From assembly GCA_016839905.1 (NCBI GenBank), contig JAEOTJ010000413.1, positions 1 to 43,236 of the forward strand: a DNA stretch of 43,236 bases, given 5' to 3'. A program made the translations under genes and the position numbers. Positions 35,286-43,236 of the stretch are shown here, one piece after another. Within the stretch, counting starts at the first letter, position 1, and each line of letters begins with the position of its first letter. The notes under the pieces were generated by a model that saw only the letters and a program-made list of their open reading frames with translations, did not search any database and was not told the origin of the DNA. This DNA comes from Promethearchaeota archaeon. Its GTDB lineage: Archaea > Asgardarchaeota > Lokiarchaeia > Sigynarchaeales > SOKP01.

Positions 35286-36842
35286 ATGTCAGTTAATAAA
35301 GAAATGCTTTTTAGTACATTATTAAACAATTATTTAGAAGTTAATCGAGATGTTCAAGCCATAATTGTATCAGATAAAGATGGTTTAATAATTTCTGGTG
35401 AAAAACGTGAAGATGTTAACATGGAAATCGTTTCAGTCTTAACCGCAATTGTAAATCCTATCCTAGAAAGGATACGTGACGAATTTGCTTTTAAACAATT
35501 TGGAACTGCCAGTTTTGACACGGATAATCATAGGTTATTATTAATATTAATCGACGAGAAAACAACTTTAAGTATCGTGATTGATGTAATGGCATCTGTA
35601 GATAAGATCTCTCCTTCAGGGTATTTTCTTGCCGAGAAATGTGCACAAATCCTCACTTTGGAAGAGGGACAAGAAATACAGTTATCTGTTCCTAATTTCG
35701 AATACGGAGCAAAAGAAGCAGAGAGATTAAAAGGCCAAATATATCAACTTAGGTTAGACGGTGGTATGTATCGCTTTAAGTTCATTATAATTGGAGAACA
35801 TGAAGTAGGGAAAACCTCGATAGTTCGGCGATTCGTGGAAAAGAGATTTTCTTCCGATTATAGGGCTACAATAGGGCTTAATATCTTGACACATTCTTTT
35901 AAATTATATGGAAATCAAATCAGTTTATCTCTTTGGGATATTGGAGCCCAAGATTATTTTAGACGATTTAGGCGAACATATTATTCAGGAACTCAAGCAG
36001 CTTTCATCGTTTTTGACTTGACAAATCAAGAGTCTTTTAATAAGTTAAAAAATTGGCATGAAGAATTAGAGGAATTCATTGAAAATAAAGATTTACCCAT
36101 TGTAATCGTTGGAAATAAATCAGATTTGGAAGATCAGCGAGTTATTGATTATCAAGAGGCAGTAAAATTAAAAAATGAATTCTCTCATAAATTTATTTCA
36201 CATATCTCGTACATCGAAACATCTGCTTTAACTGGAGTGAATGTTGAAGATGCCTTTAGTCTTATCTCTTATCATTATATCATGAAAGCAAAGGAAAGAG
36301 AAGAAGAGAAACTTCAAGAGATTTTGATTGAAGAAATTCATTCAATTTTTAAAAAAAAAAAGAATTTAATCTTAACTTTCTTTTCAGAAAGTTCATACTG
36401 GAGTCCAGGGATACAAGTCTTAACCGAAATCGAGAAATTAGGCCCTAAGAAGAATCTAAAAAACGAGATGGAAGAGAAAATATATGGATATGAAAGCGGC
36501 TTAGTTTTAAAAAATTATCTTTATGATATGATTGAAGTATCTGACTCAGATGGAGTATTTTGCATATTTGATGCTCGAAAGAAGGAGCATATTGATCCAA
36601 AGTGGAAAGAGATTGTAATTAATATACTTGAAAATATTAATGAGAATAAAGTTATTTTAATCGGAATTAGATTCGATCCTAATAAAACAGAATGGTCACA
36701 ATTAATGGAAGAATTCAACATTAATGAATATTTAGAGAAAAAAATGGTTTCTCTCTTATTCTTTAAAATAGGGGATGAATATCGCTTAGAAATCCATGAC
36801 CAGCTTCAAACAATGCTTCAAACCATTAATAATCTAATCTAA
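35286..36842 (+). CDS. roadblock-Rab-like GTPase fusion, copy A
   Basis: I start at the ATG at 35286: AGTGATT precedes it, and the protein then has 518 residues and aligns column by column with copy B. The upstream GTG at 35250 lacks support. Residues 1-~125 are a roadblock/LC7 domain (AIIVSDKDGLIISG, FGTASFDTDNHRLLLILID). The GTPase domain runs ~163-335 with P-loop GEHEVGKT (170-177), switch-I Thr near 194, DIGAQ (218-222), NKSD (277-280) and ETSAL (311-315). The G3 motif has G-A where Rab/Ras have A-G (DTAGQ). The ~170-residue C-terminal domain has a YWSPG motif and is shared only with copy B here. No prenylation Cys. Confidence 0.85.
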   Translation: MSVNKEMLFSTLLNNYLEVNRDVQAIIVSDKDGLIISGEKREDVNMEIVSVLTAIVNPILERIRDEFAFKQFGTASFDTDNHRLLLILIDEKTTLSIVIDVMASVDKISPSGYFLAEKCAQILTLEEGQEIQLSVPNFEYGAKEAERLKGQIYQLRLDGGMYRFKFIIIGEHEVGKTSIVRRFVEKRFSSDYRATIGLNILTHSFKLYGNQISLSLWDIGAQDYFRRFRRTYYSGTQAAFIVFDLTNQESFNKLKNWHEELEEFIENKDLPIVIVGNKSDLEDQRVIDYQEAVKLKNEFSHKFISHISYIETSALTGVNVEDAFSLISYHYIMKAKEREEEKLQEILIEEIHSIFKKKKNLILTFFSESSYWSPGIQVLTEIEKLGPKKNLKNEMEEKIYGYESGLVLKNYLYDMIEVSDSDGVFCIFDARKKEHIDPKWKEIVINILENINENKVILIGIRFDPNKTEWSQLMEEFNINEYLEKKMVSLLFFKIGDEYRLEIHDQLQTMLQTINNLI

Positions 36843-36978
36843 TTTTACAATAAACTGCCAGATATGTTAAGTACGATTAAAACTTTATCCTAATTTTATT
36901 TTATTTATTTATATTGTTTTAGAAAAGATTAAATTCTTATTTCTTTTTATAAAAAGAAAAGGAAAAAAAGATTTTATA

Positions 36979-38535
36979 ATGAGTTCTAAAGAGCAAGTAT
37001 ATACTAAATTATTAAAAAACTTTATTGTCAACTATGATGACCTCAAAGCAATTACCATTATAAATGAAAGAGGAGATATTATTGCGGGTACAACAACAGG
37101 AGATGGTAAAACAGATAATCTTTCAATTCTTAGTAAAATAATTAACCCAGTTTTAGAAAAAGTACGCAAGGAATTTACTTTTAAAACATTTGGAATGGCC
37201 TCATTTGATATTGATGAATATCGGTTACTTTTTATCTCTATAAATGAAAATACTGTTTTAAGCATAATCTTGGATAATGTCGCCTCTATTGATAAAATCT
37301 CTCCATATGCATTATTTTTAGCTGAAAAAGTCGCCCAAATCCTAACGACAGAAGACTATGAGGCAATCCAATTAACTATACCTAGCTTTCAATGTGAATC
37401 AGAAACAACTGAAAGACTGAAACATCAAATATATAAGGATAATATAGATATTGGTAGAAAATATCATTTTAAATTCATAGTTATCGGAGATAGTGCAGTT
37501 GGTAAGACTTCGCTTGTTAGACGATTCGTAGAAAACACGTTTTCTTTAAATTTTCGGGCGACCCTAGGATTGAATGTTTTATCTTATGAATTTGAACTTC
37601 TTGGAAATGAAATTAATCTACTTCTTTGGGATATTGGAGGACAAGAGTTCTTTAAAAGATATAGACGAATGTATTATGAAGGTGCGCAAGCAGCACTCAT
37701 TATATTTGATATAACAAATTATAAATCTTTTGAACACTTAAAGGATTGGTATGATGAATTACAGAATTATATGAATGGTGCTGAGGAATTTCCAATTATA
37801 ATAATAGGTAATAAAATGGATTTAAAAGAGGAAAGAGTAATTCACTATAAAGATATCTGGAAAATTGGAGAAGTCTTAAATTTAGATGATTTATCTAAAG
37901 TGACATATATAGAAACAAGTGCTTTAAATGGTAATAATGTTAAAGGCGCATTTTATTTATTAATCTACCAATATCTACAAAAGAAATTTAAATTCAAGAA
38001 AAATGAACTAAGAAATAACTTATGTTTAAACATTTCTAATATTCTAAAGAAAAAGTCAAGATTAACCTTAGCATTTTATACAGAAAATCCTTATTGGAGC
38101 CCTCCTCTCCAAATACTCACCCAGATAAGGATATTGGGAGAATTTAAGATTATTACAGATGATATTAACGAGAAAATAATCGAATGTTCAAATGGGTTGA
38201 TCTTAAAAAACTATACTGGGATGGTTGGAGATTTAAACAATGTTGATGGTATATATTGCATTTTTGATGCGAAAGATAAAGAAAATATTGAAGCCCGTTG
38301 GAAAGAACTGATTGTTAAGATTATAGAAGAAATAAAAGAGAATAAAATCGTTTTAATCGGAATCCTTGTAACTAAAGATGTCAATTGGTCCAATATAATT
38401 AAGGACTTAGTTGTTCCCGATCATCTAAAGAAAAAGAAAATCAATTATATGATTTTTAAGATTGATAGCGGAAAACAATTGGATTTCTATGATCAATTAA
38501 ATATTCTATTAGAAAGCATAGAATATTCTATTTAA
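36979..38535 (+). CDS. roadblock-Rab-like GTPase fusion, copy B
   Basis: 518 residues, the same length and layout as copy A: a roadblock domain (AITIINERGDIIAG), then a GTPase with GDSAVGKT at 170-177, switch-I Thr in RATLG, DIGGQ at 218-222, NKMD and ETSAL, and the same C-terminal domain with PYWSPPLQILTQI. The G1 and G3 motifs are closer to canonical Rab (DxAVGKTS, DxGGQ) than in copy A. In roadblock-GTPase systems such as MglA/MglB and the Rag/Ragulator set, roadblock proteins serve as platforms or GAPs; here that partner is in cis. The 136-bp gap may contain its own promoter. Tandem duplication is evident from the protein match. Confidence 0.87.
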   Translation: MSSKEQVYTKLLKNFIVNYDDLKAITIINERGDIIAGTTTGDGKTDNLSILSKIINPVLEKVRKEFTFKTFGMASFDIDEYRLLFISINENTVLSIILDNVASIDKISPYALFLAEKVAQILTTEDYEAIQLTIPSFQCESETTERLKHQIYKDNIDIGRKYHFKFIVIGDSAVGKTSLVRRFVENTFSLNFRATLGLNVLSYEFELLGNEINLLLWDIGGQEFFKRYRRMYYEGAQAALIIFDITNYKSFEHLKDWYDELQNYMNGAEEFPIIIIGNKMDLKEERVIHYKDIWKIGEVLNLDDLSKVTYIETSALNGNNVKGAFYLLIYQYLQKKFKFKKNELRNNLCLNISNILKKKSRLTLAFYTENPYWSPPLQILTQIRILGEFKIITDDINEKIIECSNGLILKNYTGMVGDLNNVDGIYCIFDAKDKENIEARWKELIVKIIEEIKENKIVLIGILVTKDVNWSNIIKDLVVPDHLKKKKINYMIFKIDSGKQLDFYDQLNILLESIEYSI

Positions 38536-38553
38536 TTAAGGATATTTACTTTT

Positions 38554-39714
38554 TTAATTTATAATCTCCTTTATTTTTTGGGATATCGCCTCTCCAACAT
38601 CACTAGTGCTTGAAGTTCCACCCAAATCATAGGTTCTAACTTTATGTTCTTTTAATATTAATTTAACTGCTTTTTCAATTAAATTAGAACCGTTCTTCAA
38701 ATGTGAATCATTGTTATTTTTCATTGATAACCAATCTAACATCATTTGAGTTGCTGAAATTGTTGCTATTGGGTTGATAATGTTTTTCCCCGCGTGTTTT
38801 GGCGCAGAACCGTGTATTGGCTCAAACATTCCATATTTGTCACCTACATTTCCGCTAGCCGCCATTCCCAGACTCCCTTGGAGTACTGCTGCAAGATCCG
38901 TGGCAATGTCACCGAACATATTTGGAATTACGCAAACATCAAACCATTCTGGAGTGCGAACAATCCATTGAGTAAAGGCATCGATAAATGCATAATCTTC
39001 TTGAATATTAGGGTATTTTGAAGCAATTTCCTGGTAAATCTTTCGGAATAACTTGCAACCGGCAGTTACATTACTTTTATCTACACATGTTACTCTCAGT
39101 TTTCCATCTTTTGGAGAACCTTTATTTCGTCTTTTACAATATTCAAATGCGAAAGTAATCACTCTCTCGGAACCTTTTCTTGTAATTAGCCTGCAATCAG
39201 TTGCAACTTCAACTGATTCATTTCTATTGAGATAACCATGCGTATCGGCATATAATCCTTCTGTATTTTCCCGAATTGACACGAAATCAACATTTTCTGG
39301 TTTCCATATTTGCCTAAACTCGCCTGAAATTTTATGCTGAACTCCTTCATATAAATTAGTTGGGCGAATATTCGCATAAAGATCCAATCCAAACCTTAAT
39401 CCAAAAAGGACTTCAAGACCTACCATTTTTCCATCCGGATATGAGACGGTTTTTCCGGTAGCAGGATCGGTCCAACCTATTGCACCTAATAGGATTGCAT
39501 CTGACTCATTTTTGCAGGTTTCATATGCCTCTATCGGCCACTCTTCCTTTTTATTCGTCTTTAACCAGTACTGACCCCCACATTCATATTCAATAAACTC
39601 AAAATTTATATTATTTGAAACTTCTTCAATTGTACGTAAGACTTTTAATGCCTCAGCCATTATTTCAGGTCCAATGCCATCACCTGGCAGTACTACTATT
39701 TTATAACTTCCCAT
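38554..39714 (-). CDS. isopropylmalate/isocitrate-type dehydrogenase, copy A
   Basis: 386-residue beta-decarboxylating dehydrogenase. Begins [21 protein letters not shown], has [12 protein letters not shown] (~110), [13 protein letters not shown] (~150) and the metal-site signature [22 protein letters not shown]. The coenzyme loop reads [15 protein letters not shown]; Lys at that place is typical of NADP-linked isocitrate dehydrogenases, whereas copy B has Asp. Substrate (3-isopropylmalate, isocitrate, homoisocitrate, tartrate/malate) cannot be settled. No leuA, leuC or leuD next to it. GTGAGAT precedes the start. It is followed upstream by copy B, 96 bases apart. Confidence 0.82.
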   Translation of the reverse strand: MGSYKIVVLPGDGIGPEIMAEALKVLRTIEEVSNNINFEFIEYECGGQYWLKTNKKEEWPIEAYETCKNESDAILLGAIGWTDPATGKTVSYPDGKMVGLEVLFGLRFGLDLYANIRPTNLYEGVQHKISGEFRQIWKPENVDFVSIRENTEGLYADTHGYLNRNESVEVATDCRLITRKGSERVITFAFEYCKRRNKGSPKDGKLRVTCVDKSNVTAGCKLFRKIYQEIASKYPNIQEDYAFIDAFTQWIVRTPEWFDVCVIPNMFGDIATDLAAVLQGSLGMAASGNVGDKYGMFEPIHGSAPKHAGKNIINPIATISATQMMLDWLSMKNNNDSHLKNGSNLIEKAVKLILKEHKVRTYDLGGTSSTSDVGEAISQKIKEIIN

Positions 39715-39810
39715 TTTATCTCACTATCTTGATTTTATCATAATTCTCGCTGTTATATATACAAAAATAAAATGTTAAAAAAAATTTTTTATATTTTAAA
39801 AAGCAGTATT

Positions 39811-40875
39811 CTATTTTTTCAAACGGTTTTTTACTTTTTCCGCAATTAAATTTCCCATCTCTTTAGTTGAAAGAGTTTCCAAATCTCGATCTTCTATATC
39901 TATAGTTCTACCCTCATTTAAAGCATCCTCAACCGCATTTTCAATCTCTTTTGCGATTTCAGGGTGTTTAAACGATTCTTGTACCATTAATTTCACGCTA
40001 AGAATTGTACCTATTGGATTCGCTATTCCCTTTCCTGCAATATCTGGAGCAGAACCGTGAATTGGCTCGTACATGGAAACCTTACCTGGATGGATGTTTC
40101 CACTTGAGGCCATTCCCATGCTTCCAATGAGAAAGGCACCCTCATCACTTATGATATCGCCGAACATGTTGCCCGTGACAACGGTTTGGTAAGAATAAGG
40201 CGCACGGATTAACCATTGGCAAAAAGCATCCACATATATATCTTCAGTTTTTAGATCGGGATAGTCTGAAGCAATTTCATGGAAAATTTTACGCCATAAT
40301 TGACTTGGATTTAAAAGATTTGCTTTATCTACTGAGGTTATTTTATCATGATAATTTTTTTTCGCAAATTCAAAAGCATATTTAATGACACGCTCGCAAC
40401 CTTTTCTTGTATATCGCATTATATTATGTGCTTCATCATCCTTCAATTCTCCAACCTTCATATATAAGCCTTCAGTATTCTCTCTAACAAACGTAATGTC
40501 AATTCCTTCACCTAAATATTCTTCCTTTAATGGACACCTATCTCTAAGGACATTATATAGTTTAATTGGTCTTAAATTTACATACAGATCAAGGCCCTGT
40601 CTAATACTAAAAATTGCATTTTCCGCTACACCTTGAGGAAGTCCAGGAATTCCAATAGCTCCAAATAATAATGCATCAGAATTCTTGATGGTTTCAAATG
40701 ATTTTTTTGGTAGGCTTTCTCCATGCTCCTTCCAAATCATACCTCCCGCTGGCGCCTCTCGGTACTCAAAATCGAGTTCAGTATAATCTGCGATAATCTT
40801 TAATACTTTTACTCCCTCTGGTACGACTTCTCTTCCCACACCATCTCCAGGTGTAATCGCAATATTTTTTTTCAT
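39811..40875 (-). CDS. isopropylmalate/isocitrate-type dehydrogenase, copy B
   Basis: 354 residues, the typical size of archaeal 3-isopropylmalate or homoisocitrate dehydrogenase: IAITPGDGVGREVVPEGVKVL at the start, [26 protein letters not shown], and NMFGDIISDEGAFLIGSMGMA. The coenzyme loop HGSAPDIAGKGIANP has Asp, the residue that prefers NAD. A GAGGGATTATTAA sits before the ATG. The gene precedes copy A in transcription order and could form a two-gene operon with it. LeuB is the most natural guess but is not proven. Confidence 0.82.
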   Translation of the reverse strand: MKKNIAITPGDGVGREVVPEGVKVLKIIADYTELDFEYREAPAGGMIWKEHGESLPKKSFETIKNSDALLFGAIGIPGLPQGVAENAIFSIRQGLDLYVNLRPIKLYNVLRDRCPLKEEYLGEGIDITFVRENTEGLYMKVGELKDDEAHNIMRYTRKGCERVIKYAFEFAKKNYHDKITSVDKANLLNPSQLWRKIFHEIASDYPDLKTEDIYVDAFCQWLIRAPYSYQTVVTGNMFGDIISDEGAFLIGSMGMASSGNIHPGKVSMYEPIHGSAPDIAGKGIANPIGTILSVKLMVQESFKHPEIAKEIENAVEDALNEGRTIDIEDRDLETLSTKEMGNLIAEKVKNRLKK

Positions 40876-40973
40876 TTAATAATCCCTCAAAAGCGTGTTA
40901 ATTAATAGCTCTTATTTGATTGTACTTAATTGTAAATGATCATTAATTTTTCTTAATTAATTGTTATCATGCA

Positions 40974-41327
40974 TTAATGCTTATGATGTTTTGTATGACC
41001 GCCAGCAATCATAAAATAAGTTCTTTTTTCTATTAGGTTTTTTAATGATACTTTTAATCCATCAGGTATGAAGAACACCTCACCCTCATTTAAGATTATT
41101 TCTTCATCTCTGAAAGTAATCTGGATTTTTCCATCAATGGAATAAATAATCTCCTCATGACCCCTACCCGGGCCTATATTTCTGCCCGACTCTCCAGATT
41201 CTAAATAGCAAAGCCCCAAATAAACATCTTTTATATCTTTATTAATTTTTGCTCCATAAAAGAACTCCTTATCTTTAGAATTATGACATTTTTCCTTTAA
41301 ATTATATTTTATACTTTTAACCTTCAT
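40974..41327 (-). CDS. small cupin protein
   Basis: Start chosen at the ATG at 41327, about 12 bases after AGGAG; an in-frame TTG four codons upstream is directly against the AGGAG and so unlikely. The 117-residue single-domain cupin has the first motif PGRGHEEIIYSIDGKIQI (one His and a Glu in the metal-binding places) and the second motif LNEGEVFFIPDGLKVSLKNL. The tail is His-rich (HTKHHKH), which may bind metal. Small cupins serve as sugar isomerases, dioxygenases or sensors; no substrate can be assigned. It is upstream of the dehydrogenase pair on the same strand, ~98 bases away. Confidence 0.75.
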   Translation of the reverse strand: MKVKSIKYNLKEKCHNSKDKEFFYGAKINKDIKDVYLGLCYLESGESGRNIGPGRGHEEIIYSIDGKIQITFRDEEIILNEGEVFFIPDGLKVSLKNLIEKRTYFMIAGGHTKHHKH

Positions 41328-41339
41328 TATAACAAACAA

Positions 41340-41767
41340 CTCCTATTAATGACATCTAATCTTATATGATATTTAATTTAACCTAGAACGTTTTTAAAAT
41401 CTATCTATATCTCTTTTTTTAATTAGAAATTTGCATAAATTTCATTATTGTTAATATTTTATTTTAGTTTCACTTGAAATTCTATAGATTTAAATTCCTC
41501 AATTCAATCGACCACATTTTTCAAAATAAAAAAAAATCTCTGATCTAACGGCTCAGAACTATCTCTACCGCTTTTCTTCCAAGACTTCGCAATTTTGTCG
41601 ATCGAACGAACTTTAAAACTTTATTAACCCAAACATATTATATCGAAAAATGTGCGCAACCTTTAAATATTTGAAAGCAGTATTATAATATAATAAAGTT
41701 CAAGTTAAAAAATATGGACTTAAAAAAAAATTATTTTAAAAATTAAAAAGTGGAGGAATGATTAGTT
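41340..41767. other. 428-bp intergenic region upstream of the histone gene
   Basis: Mostly AT-rich with one GC-richer island at ~41536-41625. Read on the minus strand, the island ends in GATCAGAG followed by nine T. It may hold a small RNA, but no C/D-box pair or clear long stem was found by eye. The histone promoter and ribosome binding site lie in the last ~110 bases. Confidence 0.3.
41661..41670 (+). promoter_or_regulatory. candidate TATA box of the histone gene
   Basis: CTTTAAATAT has the archaeal TATA form and is preceded by the AC-containing CGCAAC at a BRE-like place. A start ~25 bases downstream would give a leader of about 75 bases. A GGAGG at 41752-41756, 11 bases before the ATG, serves translation. 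Confidence 0.45.
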
Positions 41768-41980
41768 ATGGCAAAAAAGATTTTTGCTTGGAGTCCAATC
41801 CGAAAATTAATGAAGGATAATGGTGCTGAAATGGTTGCACGAGATGCTGTAGACAGTTTAATTAGTTATCTTGAATCTGTCGCTAAAGGAGTGACCAATA
41901 AAGCATTAGAAATGACTCGACATGCAGGAAGAAAGAAACTTACTGTCGAGGATATGGCTCTAGCAATGAAATTAATGTAA
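41768..41980 (+). CDS. archaeal histone
   Basis: 70 residues forming one histone fold: helix 1 (WSPIRKLMKDNG), loop 1, long helix 2 (ARDAVDSLISYLESVAKGVTNKALEMTRHAG), then the loop-2 RKKLTVEDMALAMKLM with helix 3. The RKKLT-x-ED segment is the conserved DNA-contact turn of HMf-type histones, and the RHAG pair forms the dimer-tetramer contact. Basic residues are spread over the surface. No N-terminal tail, unlike some Asgard histones. The GGAGG before the ATG and a TATA-like element suggest strong expression. It wraps DNA and compacts the chromosome. Confidence 0.95.
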   Translation: MAKKIFAWSPIRKLMKDNGAEMVARDAVDSLISYLESVAKGVTNKALEMTRHAGRKKLTVEDMALAMKLM

Positions 41981-42005
41981 GAATAAGAACTTTAAAATTA
42001 ATATT

Positions 42006-42030
42006 AAAAAAAAAACTTTCTTTTTTTTTA
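42006..42030. terminator. A-tract/T-tract between convergent genes
   Basis: A run of about ten A, CTTTC and a run of about nine T lie between the histone stop and the stop of the convergent Ig-repeat gene. It could end transcription from both sides by U-run termination, the usual archaeal mode. Confidence 0.45.
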
Positions 42031-42034
42031 TTTC

Positions 42035-43236
42035 CTATTTTTCACTTGTTTTGGATGTTATTTCCCTTTCTCTTGTATATATCATCTTTTTTGCAAATAT
42101 AACGATGCCCACCATTAGTCCTGCTACTCCAGAAATTACGATTAAAAACATAAAATTAGTAGCTGTAGGATCTATACTTTCAGGTTCAACCGTAAATGTA
42201 TATTTTTCAATAGCAATATTGCCTGCCGAATCAATTGCCCTTAATGTTATCTCATGTTCGCCCAAACTGACATCCTCAAAGATATATTGAGTATCATCAA
42301 GATTTAAAGCAATCCATTCTTCATCATCTAATTTAATTTTAAGTGAGAAAATATTTGTTGTAACCTCCTCAACTGTCCATTGGATTGTAACGGATGCCAC
42401 ATTAGTTATATCTTCAATCTCACTAATTTCAAAATCCATAATTTCAATAGTAGGCTTAGCTGTATCAACTGTAAATGTAACGGTTTCAGTGGAATTAATA
42501 TAACCTAGAGTGTCATTAACAAAAATCCGGATGGTATGAATACCATCGGAAAATATATAAGTATCATTATAGTAGAGATTTCCTGCATGAAGCACCAGAG
42601 TTACATTTATCGTATTATCAATCTCTGCTAAAACCGTATCTATTGAGGATCCACTCTCTATTATCGTCGCATTAATGTATAAGTGAGAATCTTTATAGAA
42701 TGTGTCTGTAGGATATTGGATGACCACAGAAGGCGCAGTTGTATCGACGGTAAAAATAATGGATTCTGTTGAATTTATATTCCCTGTTGAGTCATTAGCA
42801 AAAATTCGGATTGTATATTCTCCATCTGAGAAAATATATGTATCATTGTAATATAAATTTCCTGAATAAGGAACGAGAGTAATGTTCAGCGTATTATTTA
42901 TTTCTGCAAACACCGTGTCTATTGATGTCGTGAGCTCGATTACGGTTGCATTGATGTCTAATTGAGAGGTTGTATAGGTTGTAGCCATAGGATGTTGGAT
43001 GACCACAGAAGGCGCAGTATTATCAACCTTAAATATAATTGTTTCTGTAGAATTCATGTTTCCTTCTGTATCATTTGCAAAAATTCGGATTGTATATTCT
43101 CCATCTTGGAAAATATAAGTATCATTATAATATAGGTTTCCTGAATAAGAAACGAGAGTAATGTTCAGCGTATTATTTATTTCTGCTAAGACCGTGTCTA
43201 TTGATGTCGTGAGCTCGATTACGGTTGCATTGATGT
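42035..43236 (-). CDS. Ig-like-repeat surface protein, C-terminal part (5' end beyond window)
   Basis: The frame is open through the right window edge, so this is only the end of a longer gene; an internal ATG at 43057 is not a true start. It encodes tandem ~93-residue Ig-like modules (each with TAPSVVIQ-P, a NATIIE strand, NLYYNDTYIFSDG and IRIFANDS), a final variable module (IQWTVEEVTTNIFSLKIKL), one membrane helix (FLIVISGVAGLMVGIVIFA) and a basic cytosolic end. Many N-x-T sequons suggest glycosylation. A cell-surface adhesin or S-layer-associated protein is the likely role. Confidence 0.75.
   Translation of the reverse strand, partial: INATVIELTTSIDTVLAEINNTLNITLVSYSGNLYYNDTYIFQDGEYTIRIFANDTEGNMNSTETIIFKVDNTAPSVVIQHPMATTYTTSQLDINATVIELTTSIDTVFAEINNTLNITLVPYSGNLYYNDTYIFSDGEYTIRIFANDSTGNINSTESIIFTVDTTAPSVVIQYPTDTFYKDSHLYINATIIESGSSIDTVLAEIDNTINVTLVLHAGNLYYNDTYIFSDGIHTIRIFVNDTLGYINSTETVTFTVDTAKPTIEIMDFEISEIEDITNVASVTIQWTVEEVTTNIFSLKIKLDDEEWIALNLDDTQYIFEDVSLGEHEITLRAIDSAGNIAIEKYTFTVEPESIDPTATNFMFLIVISGVAGLMVGIVIFAKKMIYTREREITSKTSEK
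42679..43236. repeat. 279-bp tandem repeats coding for Ig-like modules
   Basis: GTATTATTTATTTCTGC blocks at 42891 and 43170 are exactly 279 bases apart, and the flanking ~70 bases are nearly identical. This corresponds to 93 residues per module. The high identity of the two outer copies indicates recent duplication, and the array continues past the window. Confidence 0.8.

Noticed and set aside
38774..39235. forward ORFs opposite the dehydrogenase copy A
   Set aside because: The minus-strand frame encodes conserved enzyme motifs across the same bases; these are antisense shadows.
43057..43057. ATG at 43057 as the start of the Ig-repeat protein
   Set aside because: The same repeat frame continues upstream to the window edge without a stop, so this Met is internal.

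Overview
The window looks like a piece of an Asgard archaeal chromosome (Lokiarchaeia/Promethearchaeia-like). This rests on gene content seen in the sequence. It carries a tandem pair of roadblock-plus-Rab-like GTPase fusions, a RING-H2 protein, a longin/roadblock-like protein, UBA-like modules and a B-box-like zinc finger. Alongside these are plainly archaeal genes: a single-fold histone, a geranylgeranyl-reductase-family flavoprotein and the archaeal ThiD-ThiN fusion. The DNA is strongly AT-rich, many genes have GGAG/GGTGAT-type ribosome binding sites, and GTG/TTG starts occur. I saw no rRNA, tRNA, CRISPR array or insertion sequence.

Layout. 1-8.7 kb: a small membrane ORF, an orphan CARF-wHTH sensor, a small TPR protein, a NosD-like beta-helix surface protein, a GNAT-YoaP acetyltransferase, a MYG1-like DHH protein overlapping a flavin reductase, a HEPN/MNT toxin-antitoxin-like pair and an orphan DNA methyltransferase. 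8.7-13.6 kb: housekeeping genes (Pcm, a U32 protein, a second flavin reductase, a longin-like protein and a geranylgeranyl reductase). 13.6-23.4 kb: a long TPR protein, two paralogous UBA-like proteins bracketing a tyrosine phosphatase, a very repetitive beta-helix surface protein and a Nudix hydrolase. 23.4-30.5 kb: a PPOX flavoprotein, an HSL-type esterase and a giant transmembrane protein. 30.8-35.1 kb: a double-wHTH regulator, thiC, thiDN and the RING-TPR protein. 35.3-38.5 kb: the two GTPases. 38.5-43.2 kb: two beta-decarboxylating dehydrogenases, a cupin, a histone and a surface Ig-repeat protein cut by the window end.

The most striking gene is the giant transmembrane protein at 25072-30456. 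Its outside part has a DUF2341/LamG-like module followed by a type-B carboxylesterase (cholinesterase) fold. The nucleophile Ser of GxSxG is replaced by Gly (GQGAG), while the oxyanion-hole Gly run and the Glu and His of the triad remain. Ig/cadherin-like repeats, one membrane helix and a cytosolic B-box-like zinc finger follow. This is the substitution seen in neuroligins, so a non-catalytic, ligand-binding or adhesion role is a reasonable inference. The gene also seems to start at a non-AUG codon behind a perfect Shine-Dalgarno sequence and to end at a hairpin-T-tract terminator.

Taken together the window encodes a surface-display set (two beta-helix proteins, the pseudo-esterase and the Ig-repeat protein, all with a C-terminal membrane anchor and a cytosolic tail) next to intracellular eukaryotic-like signalling parts (GTPase/roadblock, longin, RING, UBA-like, TPR, PTP). 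A functional link between the two sets is an inference from proximity only.
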